A stretch of DNA of 64,000 bases from NCBI RefSeq assembly GCF_009696685.2, contig NZ_CP102357.1:77169-141168 (forward strand), in the 5' to 3' direction. The notes beneath the pieces are model-generated. The model had not been told where the DNA came from. It saw nothing but the letters and a program-made list of their open reading frames with translations, and did not search any database. Origin of the DNA: Paracoccus sp. SMMA_5_TC (GTDB lineage Bacteria > Pseudomonadota > Alphaproteobacteria > Rhodobacterales > Rhodobacteraceae). Position numbers and translations under genes: made by a program. Positions within the stretch are counted from its first letter, which is position 1; every line of letters starts with the position of its first letter. This document shows, in pieces, positions 56,301 through 62,822 of this stretch.

Positions 56301-57480
56301 GCTTGACCACCTCCAGCGCGGCCATCTTCTCGGCGACGAACAGCACCGTCTTGCCATCGGCCACCGCCGCCGCGATCAGATTGGCGATGGTCTGGCTTTT
56401 GCCGGTGCCGGGCGGGCCCTGGATCACCAGGTTGCGGCCCTGGCGCACCTCGTGCACGGCCAGGGTCTGCGAACTGTCGCTGTCAAGGATGTGGTGCAGG
56501 TCGGCGGGGCCGACGATCTGGTCGATCGGCCGATCCTCGGGGAACAGCGGCGGGCCAGCCTCGAACCCGTCGGACAGCAGGCCCTTCAGCAGCGGTTTCG
56601 CGGTGATCGGCTCGGCCGCCGGCCAGTTCGCCGGGTCAAGGTCGCGATACATCAGGAACTTGGCGAAGGAGAAGAACCCCAGCGCCACCATGTCGGGCTC
56701 GACCCCCCAGCCGTCCTTGTGGGCGACCGCCGCCGCCACCGCGTCGAAATAGCCCGGCAGATCGAAGCCGTCCGACAGTTCGACCTCGGGCAGGCGGATG
56801 CCATGCAGCCGGTCCAGAAAGTTTTCCAGCGACAGGTTGGTGGCGCAATCCTCGGGGCGGGCCTTCAGCCGAAAGCGTTCGCCGGCAGTGCCGCGTTCCA
56901 GCGCCACCGGGATCAGCAGCAGCGGCGCGTGGCGCAGGTTGGTGCGGTCGACCGGGTCGGTCCAGCGCAAGGCGCCCAGCGTCAGGTAGAGGACGTTCAC
57001 CCCCTGTTCGTCCTCGAGCGTGCGGGCGTCGTAATACAGGTCCAGCAGCCGCTTTTGCAGCCCCTCGGGGGTCAGTCGCGTCTGCAGGCGGTTGTCGGCG
57101 TGGCGCCCGGCAATGCCGCGCGCATCGATTTCGTCATCCTCGGGCAGCGCCAGATCCTCGATGATGTCGGTGTCCTCCGGCGCTGCGGCGCTGCCCTCGT
57201 CGCCGGCCTCGGCTTCGGCCTTGCGCGACGGCCGGCCGGGCAGGAAGGTCATCGCCCGCGCCTCGGCGACCAGCAGCCGAAAGATTTCGCTGCTGCGTTC
57301 GTCCACCACCTCGATCATCCTGGCGGACCGGGCCGATTTCGGCATGTTCAGCAGTCGATTGCGGGCCGACAGATCCAGAAGCTCGGTCCGGGCGCGGTCC
57401 AGCTTTTCGGCCAGCGTGCCGTCGCCGGCAAGGGCGGAATCCACGACAATCGGACCCAGGTCTTCCAAATCTGCCTCCAT
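53158..57480 (-). CDS. DUF4011-type superfamily-1 helicase, C-terminally truncated
   Basis: A 1,440-residue frame of which about the first 1,360 are genuine. The N-terminal DUF4011 region begins at about residue 25. Helicase motifs are IQGPPGTGKSQTIANLI (Walker A, near 365), LLVMDEASQIQPVDALG (Walker B), VVGDPRQLPPTSFF (motif III) and LRWHYRSRHQSLIAVSN (motif IV). The gene then runs at about 53400 into the parB fragment out of frame, so motifs V-VI and the usual C-terminal DUF3320/Vsr-like nuclease part are missing and the last ~80 residues are artificial. AAGGA before the ATG at 57480 fixes the start. Full-length relatives include an antiphage system (DUF4011-helicase-Vsr); this copy is probably inactive. 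Confidence 0.85.
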   Translation of the reverse strand: MEADLEDLGPIVVDSALAGDGTLAEKLDRARTELLDLSARNRLLNMPKSARSARMIEVVDERSSEIFRLLVAEARAMTFLPGRPSRKAEAEAGDEGSAAAPEDTDIIEDLALPEDDEIDARGIAGRHADNRLQTRLTPEGLQKRLLDLYYDARTLEDEQGVNVLYLTLGALRWTDPVDRTNLRHAPLLLIPVALERGTAGERFRLKARPEDCATNLSLENFLDRLHGIRLPEVELSDGFDLPGYFDAVAAAVAHKDGWGVEPDMVALGFFSFAKFLMYRDLDPANWPAAEPITAKPLLKGLLSDGFEAGPPLFPEDRPIDQIVGPADLHHILDSDSSQTLAVHEVRQGRNLVIQGPPGTGKSQTIANLIAAAVADGKTVLFVAEKMAALEVVKRRLDASGVGAACLELHSRQANKRAVLEEIRRTWENGAPRTAEIGALNARLAELRDALNGHALRLHRRDPVSGLTPYQVIGHLVRLRAQGEPPGDIVLDSPGEWTGDGYLQRHAILRELVERVQQIGNPAGHVWHGVGLAHVSPMEVERLTARLGAAAQSCAGIAADSARLAARLHAPAPGNGKALAALIDLARRLQQAPLTREALAGAAWADAAGLRQVLCAGARASEIRQELHGWIADAAWQGEAWDARAPLRALATDTAAPDFAAIADLAGRLPAMIAAARDLAALLGEAPPRTMAGIEALAGLARHVAAAPPAPAAALADASWEMQPGVAGDIVAGLRVWQEARAALDGKMLPAAWDIDLAPARQLLASHGESMFRKLSGAWRRADRLVRSCLVDPDQPLAATLQQLDLLGKAKAARAEIAGNDAAGRAAFGGLWRAERSDIAQLEAVLSWQATLAEAGGPVRRIVAREPVRADVARLLEQLADLSAMRAAADRLVRVLGDAGDADVDGLAARAAELTAAEQTSAGAFLRLPPRLDQRLALLDLLEEGRRCEAALHRAGDDAAAAFGPLWQGAGSDWVALLRAWDWVAANPDLARLGAEVADRAAAAALADDIARRSDALGSDLERLAGDLELDMARALGGDPDHVPIAALTARLQAWAGAGESLFQWTAYRDRASQARQLGCADVVDRLEDGRLHPERVVSAFELAYFEAMYQRLIAADPELARFDGELHARTVAEFAACDLQRIRVSADETVRAHYRRVPPREGGAIGPLGVLRNELQKRRGHMPIRKLVERAGPALQALKPVFMMSPLSVAQFLPPGAVEFDLLVMDEASQIQPVDALGAVARARQVVVVGDPRQLPPTSFFARMTAGGDEDEDDTHQVADIESILGLFTARGLPMRMLRWHYRSRHQSLIAVSNRQFYDGKLFVVPSPYTAEAGMGLRFHHVADGIFDAGGKRCNPAEARVVARLVGPDAGWRRAGMGFGRAGAGPAGRCRAIHCAAAGREVPRLHRDGWTNRRCGPRPASRCAGGGTAVALSCICPVRG

Positions 57481-57656
57481 CAAAATTCCTTTGGTCCGCG
57501 ACAGGGTTGCCCAACTGTTCGCCCCGCCCGCGCGCCGCAATTTCATCAGGCCACAATTGCGAATGAAAGCAGGTATTTCCAGCGGATTTTATCCGCCAGG
57601 CGGCCCGGGCCGGGGCCATTGTTGCGCGGCGCGGCGCTGGCGGTTAGAACCGGGGC

Positions 57657-58274
57657 ATGAACACGGCGGATGGCGGATGGCGGGGATCACGCGAAGGTTG
57701 GCTCGAGGCCGGCTATCGAGCGCTGATCGACGGTGGCATCCAGGCGGTGCGCATCCAGCCGCTGGCGCGGCAGTTGCGGCTGTCGCGCACCAGCTTCTAC
57801 TGGTTCTTCCAGGATCGCGAGGCGCTGCTGACCGCCTTGCTGGACGGCTGGCACGACCGCACCACGGTGCCGCTGCTGGCCGCCTGCGACGATTATGCCG
57901 ATACCATGGCCGAGGCGATGCTGAACGTGCTGGCCTGTTTCCTCTCGGGCCGCTTCGACGCGCCGCTGGAACATGCGGTGCGCAGCTGGGCCTTGCAGGA
58001 TCCGGCGGTCGGCGCGCGCTTGCAGGCGGCCGATGCCGCGCGCCTGGCCGCGCTTGGCCGCATGCTGACGCGCTGGGGCCACCCCGAGGATGAGGCCGAT
58101 GTGCGCGCCCGCACCGTCTATCTGACCCAGATCGGCTATATCTCGATGCGTGCGCAAGAGGATATGGACACCCGGCTGGCGCGGATCCCCGCCTATGTGC
58201 AGATCTTCACCGGCAGCCGCCCCCTGCCCCGGGAAATGGCGCGCTTTACAGCCGGGCTGAAACCGCCGGGCTGA
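57657..58274 (+). CDS. TetR/AcrR-family transcriptional regulator
   Basis: A 205-residue regulator. The N-terminal helix-turn-helix is seen in LALIDGGIQ-like helices and ARQLRLSRTSFYWFFQDREALL. The rest is an all-helical ligand domain without obvious family hints. It is divergent from the truncated helicase gene (176-base gap) and could regulate it, or be a leftover neighbour. No ribosome site is strong; the ATG at 57657 fits the usual TetR start. Confidence 0.87.
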   Translation: MNTADGGWRGSREGWLEAGYRALIDGGIQAVRIQPLARQLRLSRTSFYWFFQDREALLTALLDGWHDRTTVPLLAACDDYADTMAEAMLNVLACFLSGRFDAPLEHAVRSWALQDPAVGARLQAADAARLAALGRMLTRWGHPEDEADVRARTVYLTQIGYISMRAQEDMDTRLARIPAYVQIFTGSRPLPREMARFTAGLKPPG

Positions 58275-58513
58275 AGGCCCCTGCCCCGCCCTTGCCGTTT
58301 CGGCCCGGGCCGACCTGCCCGCGGCGCCGCGCTTGGCGGGCGGGTGATCGCGACCCTGCGGCCTTGGCGACTTGCAGCAGAAGCCATCCACCCGCGCTGC
58401 CATGATCCTTGGCCGGCCCGATTCCGCCGCCAGTCTGCCCCCAGCCTTGCCCAATCATATCCGCATGAAATAACGATTTTGCGGATTACTGGCGCAATGC
58501 CGGCGGAAGGGGG

Positions 58514-58530
58514 TTTTGCTGCGAAACCTC
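58514..58530. other. Candidate centromere (parS) copy after parB
   Basis: GCTGCGAAACCTC at 58518-58530, overlapping the parB stop codon, is the reverse complement of GAGGTTTCGCAGC at 61115-61127 upstream of parA. The same word is at 53091-53103 beside the parB fragment. The extended form is a near-palindrome around TTTCGCAGCAAAA. Confidence 0.5.
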
Positions 58531-58817
58531 ACCGTTCCAGCAGCGACTGGATCTCGACCATCAGGCTGTCCATCAGATCCTCGCTCAGCCCCGGCCCGGA
58601 CAGATGCAGGACAAAGCCGCGGCTGTCCCGCCCCCGGCGCAGCGTGATGCCGGCCGAGGTCCGCAGCGTCTGCTCGTCCACCCATCCGGGTGCAGGCGCG
58701 GCATTTCGCGGCCGGCCGCCGCGTGATGGATCGCGCGGCGCTGCCTCGCTGGCCTGCAGAACCGGCTCGATCAGGGCCCATTCCTCTTCGGCATCCTCGG
58801 GCATCCGGACCGACAAG
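58518..58817. repeat. Direct repeat, right copy (3' end of intact parB)
   Basis: The counterpart of 53091-53388, lying within and just past the 3' end of the intact parB gene, in the same orientation. Confidence 0.9.
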
Positions 58818-59638
58818 GCACGCCGCAGCCGCGCCTCGGCCCCAGCCCGCAGCGCCGACGCCAGCCGCAACCCCCGCCGCTCGCTCAGGGCTTCGGGAAA
58901 GCGCAGCATGTCGCCCAGCTCCTCGAAGATCAGCGCGAATGAGCGCAGCTTGGACCGCTTTGCCTTCGATCCCGTGGCAAAGAGCTTGTTCACCGCCTCT
59001 TCGGTATTCAGGAAGGCCCCCTGCTGGGCGGCGATCACGGCAATCCGGCCGCGCTCGAACAGGCTGAGTTCCTCGCGGACCTCGTTCTCCTCGACCATGG
59101 CGACAAAGGCGGCATCGCTGTCGGCGCGGGGCCGGATCAGCGCCCGGATCGCGGCATGTTTCTCGGCCCCGGTCAGTTCATGCAGGGCGCGAACCGCGTG
59201 CAGCCGACGGTAGCCGGAAATCAGCCCATAGCGCGGCCCCTGCCCGTCCGTTGCCGGCATCTCGAACACCTCGATCGGCAGCCGCAACCCATGCGCGGCA
59301 ATCGACAGGCGCAGCTCCAGCATCTCCTCCTCGCCAAGCGCGAGGCGGTCGCGCACCATCACCGAATCATCGATGCTGTCCAGGGGCAATTCGCGGATCA
59401 GCAGTCCCTCGGCCTCGGCCTGATGCAATCGCTGCGCCTCTGCCTGCAGGCGGGCACGCTCGGCCCGGCTGTCAGCGGATTCCGCGGCCAGAGTCGCGGC
59501 CGTGTCGGCAGCGATCTGCGCGATCGGGGCCACGGTGCGCGCCAGCGGCGGCCGGTCCGAGGTTTCGTTGCGAAACTGCGCCTCGATCCGGTCCAGATCG
59601 GCACTGCTGGGGGTTTCCAGGCGGCGACGCTTAGCCAT
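58529..59638 (-). CDS. parB: Plasmid partition protein ParB
   Basis: A 369-residue ParB/RepB-like DNA-binding protein. The ParB nuclease-like domain has IDDSVMVRDRLALGEEEM and GLRLPIEVFE, then GLISGYRRLHAVRAL. The arginine patch GYRRLHA is the family core. A helix-turn-helix region follows (about 190-260) and a C-terminal dimer region shared with the fragment at 53.1 kb. The start ATG overlaps the parA stop by 8 bases (ATGGCTAA). With parA it segregates the replicon. Confidence 0.92.
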   Translation of the reverse strand: MAKRRRLETPSSADLDRIEAQFRNETSDRPPLARTVAPIAQIAADTAATLAAESADSRAERARLQAEAQRLHQAEAEGLLIRELPLDSIDDSVMVRDRLALGEEEMLELRLSIAAHGLRLPIEVFEMPATDGQGPRYGLISGYRRLHAVRALHELTGAEKHAAIRALIRPRADSDAAFVAMVEENEVREELSLFERGRIAVIAAQQGAFLNTEEAVNKLFATGSKAKRSKLRSFALIFEELGDMLRFPEALSERRGLRLASALRAGAEARLRRALSVRMPEDAEEEWALIEPVLQASEAAPRDPSRGGRPRNAAPAPGWVDEQTLRTSAGITLRRGRDSRGFVLHLSGPGLSEDLMDSLMVEIQSLLER

Positions 59639-61031
59639 GGGCCTGCTCCTTCTGCGGTTCGTCGGCGGCCATCTGCAGGTCGCGCCACCAGGCGCCCAGC
59701 ACCAGTTCCTTGACCTCGGCCCAGGTGCGGTCGAAGGTCTCGCGCCCGCGAACATAGGTCTCGCGGTTGAATTCGCGGTAATCGGCCTCGTAGATGCCGT
59801 TCACCTGCTCGCCGGCCTGGCCGACCATGGCCGTCAGCTCCTGGCGATAGGTGGTCATGAAATCGCCGAAATAGGCCTGGATGACATTGGCCAGATCGGT
59901 TTGCTGGGCGGCGTCGAAGCGGGTGATGATCGCCCGCACAGCATCCCATTCAAAGCGCATTTCGGGCAGGCCGGCACGACGGCGGGCGGCGTTCTCGCCA
60001 TCCTCGATGCTGGCGAAGGTCGAATAGAGCATGTCAAAGAAGCGGCCGGTGGAATCAAATTCCAGGAATGACGCCCCCAGCGGCACCAGCAGGATGTCGG
60101 CCGCCGCCAGCGCGTTGATCGTCAGATAGCCAAGCGCCGGCGGCGTATCCAGGATCACCAGATCATAGCGATCCAGGATGCCGTCACTGACCAGCGCATT
60201 GCCAAGTGCATCCCACAGCGGCCAGCCGCGCAGGCCCATGCGCCAGACCGGCACCTGGAATTCGGCCCAATAGAGGTTCAGCTGCGCGCCCAGCAGGTCG
60301 ATGTTGGGCCAATGCGTGGGCTGGATCAGATCCTGGGCCGAAAGCTTCAGCGCCTCGGTCAGGGTCTCGTCGAAGGGCAGGGGCGGCTGACCGGCGGCCT
60401 CGCGCACGCGGTTCTCGTCCTGCAGGGCCAGGGCGTAATCCTTGGCCAGCAGAGGAAAGGCGGTGGACCATTCGTCGGCCACCCGGCCGCCCATGATCGA
60501 GGTCATGCTGCCCTGGCTGTCAAGGTCGATCACCAGCACCTTGTAGCCGTCCAGCGCCGCCGACATGGCCAGATGCGTGGCGGTCGAGGTCTTGCCGACG
60601 CCGCCCTTGAAATTGGCCACCGCCAGCACCTTGGCAGGCAGGCCCTGCGGCCGCCAGGGCCGGTATTCGCGCCCGGCCGCGCCTTCGGCCGCGAAATGAT
60701 CGCGCAACCGCAGCACATCCTCGAGACTGAACCATTTCGAGTTGCCTTCGCCCTGGCCCTGGGGCAGGTCGGGATTGCGCAACAGCACCCGGCGGAAATG
60801 CGCCGGCGCCACCGGGATCAGGTAGCGGCAGACCTCCCAGGTGGAAAAGCGGCGCAGCCGCTTGCGGCCATCGGGGGCATAGCCGCGCTCGGCCAGGTCC
60901 TGTCGCCCGCGGGCGGCGAAGGCCGCGGCCCTGGCGAATCGGGCGGTGTCGATGGGCGATGCCAGCCGCTGTGCGGCACGGGCGGGGTCGATGTTGAAAT
61001 ACGGGGGCAGGGGATCCTTGCCTGATGACAT
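59631..61031 (-). CDS. parA: Plasmid partition ATPase ParA
   Basis: A 466-residue ParA with an N-terminal DNA-binding extension (residues of about 1-130, with a helix-turn-helix-like RRFSTWEVCRYL) and the deviant Walker A AVANFKGGVGKTSTA. VLVIDLDSQGSMTS and LVILDTPPALGYL complete the ATPase core. The N-terminal extension is typical of type Ia ParA, which also represses its own operon. The start at 61031 has AAGGA upstream; the longer frame lacks family sequence. It is divergent from rep, with the iteron region between. Confidence 0.94.
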   Translation of the reverse strand: MSSGKDPLPPYFNIDPARAAQRLASPIDTARFARAAAFAARGRQDLAERGYAPDGRKRLRRFSTWEVCRYLIPVAPAHFRRVLLRNPDLPQGQGEGNSKWFSLEDVLRLRDHFAAEGAAGREYRPWRPQGLPAKVLAVANFKGGVGKTSTATHLAMSAALDGYKVLVIDLDSQGSMTSIMGGRVADEWSTAFPLLAKDYALALQDENRVREAAGQPPLPFDETLTEALKLSAQDLIQPTHWPNIDLLGAQLNLYWAEFQVPVWRMGLRGWPLWDALGNALVSDGILDRYDLVILDTPPALGYLTINALAAADILLVPLGASFLEFDSTGRFFDMLYSTFASIEDGENAARRRAGLPEMRFEWDAVRAIITRFDAAQQTDLANVIQAYFGDFMTTYRQELTAMVGQAGEQVNGIYEADYREFNRETYVRGRETFDRTWAEVKELVLGAWWRDLQMAADEPQKEQAHG

Positions 61032-61114
61032 CTCGTTTCCTTCGCGATGTACTGCTTCGACGGTTGTTTTGGCGAAACTATTGCACATCGTCGGCTGCAA
61101 GTGAATCACCGGCA

Positions 61115-61131
61115 GAGGTTTCGCAGCGAAA
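61115..61131. other. Candidate centromere (parS) copy upstream of parA
   Basis: GAGGTTTCGCAGCGAAA contains TTTCG-CAG-CGAAA, a perfect dyad. Its first 13 bases recur at the 3' end of parB and of the parB fragment. It lies 84 bases upstream of the parA start. Confidence 0.55.
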
Positions 61132-61240
61132 TCCATCAAGAATCGATGAAAGGCAGTCCGAAAAGTTTGATTCTGCTTTCATGATTTTAGAATCTTTGCG
61201 CCTGAATCATCAAATGAAAACAATACTCTACGCGGATTTC

Positions 61241-61328
61241 GGCACCCGGATGCGGGATCATGGGCACCCGGATTCGGGACCAGAGGTGCCCGAATCCGGG
61301 TTCGGGGGCACCGATTCGCAGGTTTTGC
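61241..61328 (+). repeat. Iteron array, four units of 22 bases
   Basis: Units begin at 61241, 61263, 61285 and 61307, an exact 22-base spacing. The first two begin GGCACCCGGAT and continue TCGGG or GCGGG. The third starts GGTGCCCGAATCCGGG. The fourth is a weaker GGCACCGATTCGC. The core CCCGGATTCGGG is nearly self-complementary. Iterons beside a Rep_3-type gene are the expected initiator-binding sites. Confidence 0.82.
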
Positions 61329-61549
61329 GGTTTCCGTCTGCGGGAGGGCCGTAAAAGCGCTGCGCGAGGCAGGTTTCAGCCCCGAAACCGCGACTGGCGA
61401 TCCTGTAAACAGGTGCCTTTCGTTCGCTCGCGCCGCAAGGGAACCCGTTTCCGGGATCGCCGCGCGGGCAGGATCGGCACCCGGACCGGCGTTGCGGCGG
61501 GGTACCCGATGCGGCATAATCAGGCAAAACCACAAGGGCAGGGCAGGCC

Positions 61550-62758
61550 ATGGACGATATCCCGCGCGAGCAACTGACCGGCGCCTTGCGTCGCGGCGCG
61601 GTCAAGAAACACGTCGCTGCCATCCATGTCTCGGGCAAGCTGACTCTGTTGCAGCGCAAGCTGTCGAACGTGCTGCTGCTGAACGCCTATGACACGCTGA
61701 CCAGCCGCCCGCGTCATCAGATCGACGCCCGCACCCTGTGCCTGATGATCGGCTATAACAGCAACGACATGGACACGTTGAAGCAGTCGCTGCGCGGCCT
61801 GGCCGAGACGGTCGCCGAATGGGACATGCTGGACGAAAAGGGCCAGCAGGAATGGGGCGTCTCCAGCCTGCTCAGCTATGCCAAGCTGAAGGGCGGGATC
61901 TGCGAATATGCCTATTCCCCGGCGCTGGCGGAAAAGCTGCACGATCCCAAGGTATTCGCGCTGATCAACCTCAACATCCAGCGCCGTTTCACCAGCGGGC
62001 ACGCCCTGGCGCTTTACGAGAACTGCTATCGCTTCGTGCGCACCGGCTCGACCGGCTGGTGGCCGCTTGATCTGTTCCGCCGCCTGATGGGGGTGGACGG
62101 CAGCGCCTATTACGAAAGCTTCAAGCATCTTAACGCCAAGATCATCAAGCCCGCCGTCGACGAGGTGAACCGCAGCAGCAACATCCTGCTGACCCCGGAA
62201 ACCCGCAAGCAGGGCAGGGGGGTCAGCGACATCCGCTTTCGCATCCGCGAAAACCCGCAGCTGGCGATTCTGGACCTGGACGATGGCGAGGGCGTGCGCC
62301 ATGGCGGCGCCTATGCCCGGCTGCGCGCGCTGGGGGTCAGCGACCGGCTGGCGCGGCAATGGCTCAATGCCCATGGCGAGGATCAGGTGCTGGAAAAGCT
62401 GGATTACGTCGAAAGCCGCAAGAACGTGAAAAGCAAGCTGGGCTATCTGACCGCCGCGCTCGAGGGGGATTTCGGCCCGGCCGAGCCCTGTCTCTTATAC
62501 ACATCTCCGAGCCCACGAGACCTCTCTACATCGCGCGCCGAACGGCTGCGCCGCATCCTGGCGGCGGTCAAGGCGCGCACCCCGACCCAGCGCGATGCCG
62601 ACCGGCGGCTGTTCCTGTCGCAGCTGTCCGACCCGTCGCTGCGCGCCGATTTCGAAAAGCACGGCTGGATGTCGCCGCTGGCCAGCGCCCGCATCCTGGC
62701 CTTCTGGCAAGAGCTGTCGCCGGAACTGATGGCGGGGGTGCCGCCCGAGGACAGTTGA
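61550..62758 (+). CDS. Plasmid replication initiator, Rep_3 family-like, containing an adapter artefact
   Basis: A 402-residue frame. The first ~310 residues resemble the Rep_3 (RepB-type) initiators with two winged-helix domains: GKLTLLQRKLSNVLLLNAYD at the start, FTSGHALALYENCYRF in the middle and KHLNAKIIKPAVDEVN. The segment encoding CLLYTSPSPRDLSTS is a known sequencing-adapter translation (see the 62488-62532 entry), inserted in frame. The real protein is probably about 387 residues if nothing was deleted. It is divergent from parA-parB with iterons in between, and initiates replication of this replicon. Confidence 0.85.
   Translation: MDDIPREQLTGALRRGAVKKHVAAIHVSGKLTLLQRKLSNVLLLNAYDTLTSRPRHQIDARTLCLMIGYNSNDMDTLKQSLRGLAETVAEWDMLDEKGQQEWGVSSLLSYAKLKGGICEYAYSPALAEKLHDPKVFALINLNIQRRFTSGHALALYENCYRFVRTGSTGWWPLDLFRRLMGVDGSAYYESFKHLNAKIIKPAVDEVNRSSNILLTPETRKQGRGVSDIRFRIRENPQLAILDLDDGEGVRHGGAYARLRALGVSDRLARQWLNAHGEDQVLEKLDYVESRKNVKSKLGYLTAALEGDFGPAEPCLLYTSPSPRDLSTSRAERLRRILAAVKARTPTQRDADRRLFLSQLSDPSLRADFEKHGWMSPLASARILAFWQELSPELMAGVPPEDS
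62488..62532. other. Nextera sequencing adapter and index (assembly artefact)
   Basis: CTGTCTCTTATACACATCT (62488-62506) is the Tn5 mosaic end used in Illumina Nextera libraries. It is followed by the 15-base CCGAGCCCACGAGAC tail, the 8-base index CTCTCTAC and ATC, the first bases of the flow-cell adapter. It totals 45 bases, a multiple of three, so the frame is unbroken. It is not biological DNA; the flanking sequences may have been wrongly joined here. Confidence 0.97.
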
Positions 62759-62822
62759 CGCGATCGCTACTTGAAGAATGTTCCGGCCGACCGTATCGCC
62801 GGCCCTGTCCGAGGAGGCCGCG

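Larger units (their letters stand above)
61032..61549. other. Probable replication origin region between parA and rep
   Basis: No gene is visible. From left to right it has the candidate parS (61115-61131), an AT-rich segment (about 61139-61235) with the inverted repeat GATTCT/AGAATC (61169-61174 and 61189-61194) suitable for strand opening, four 22-base iterons (61241-61328), a CCTGT-AA-ACAGG palindrome (61402-61413), and two iteron-like words near the rep start (GGCACCCGG at 61476 and TACCCGATGCGG at 61502) that could serve rep autoregulation. No TTATCCACA DnaA box was found by eye. Confidence 0.7.

Noticed and set aside
55078..57660. 860-residue plus-strand frame opposite the helicase gene
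   Set aside because: No domain is recognisable, and helicase motifs on the minus strand are unambiguous.
61032..61549. DnaA boxes in the origin region
   Set aside because: No TTATNCACA-like site was found by eye on either strand; a scored search would be needed.
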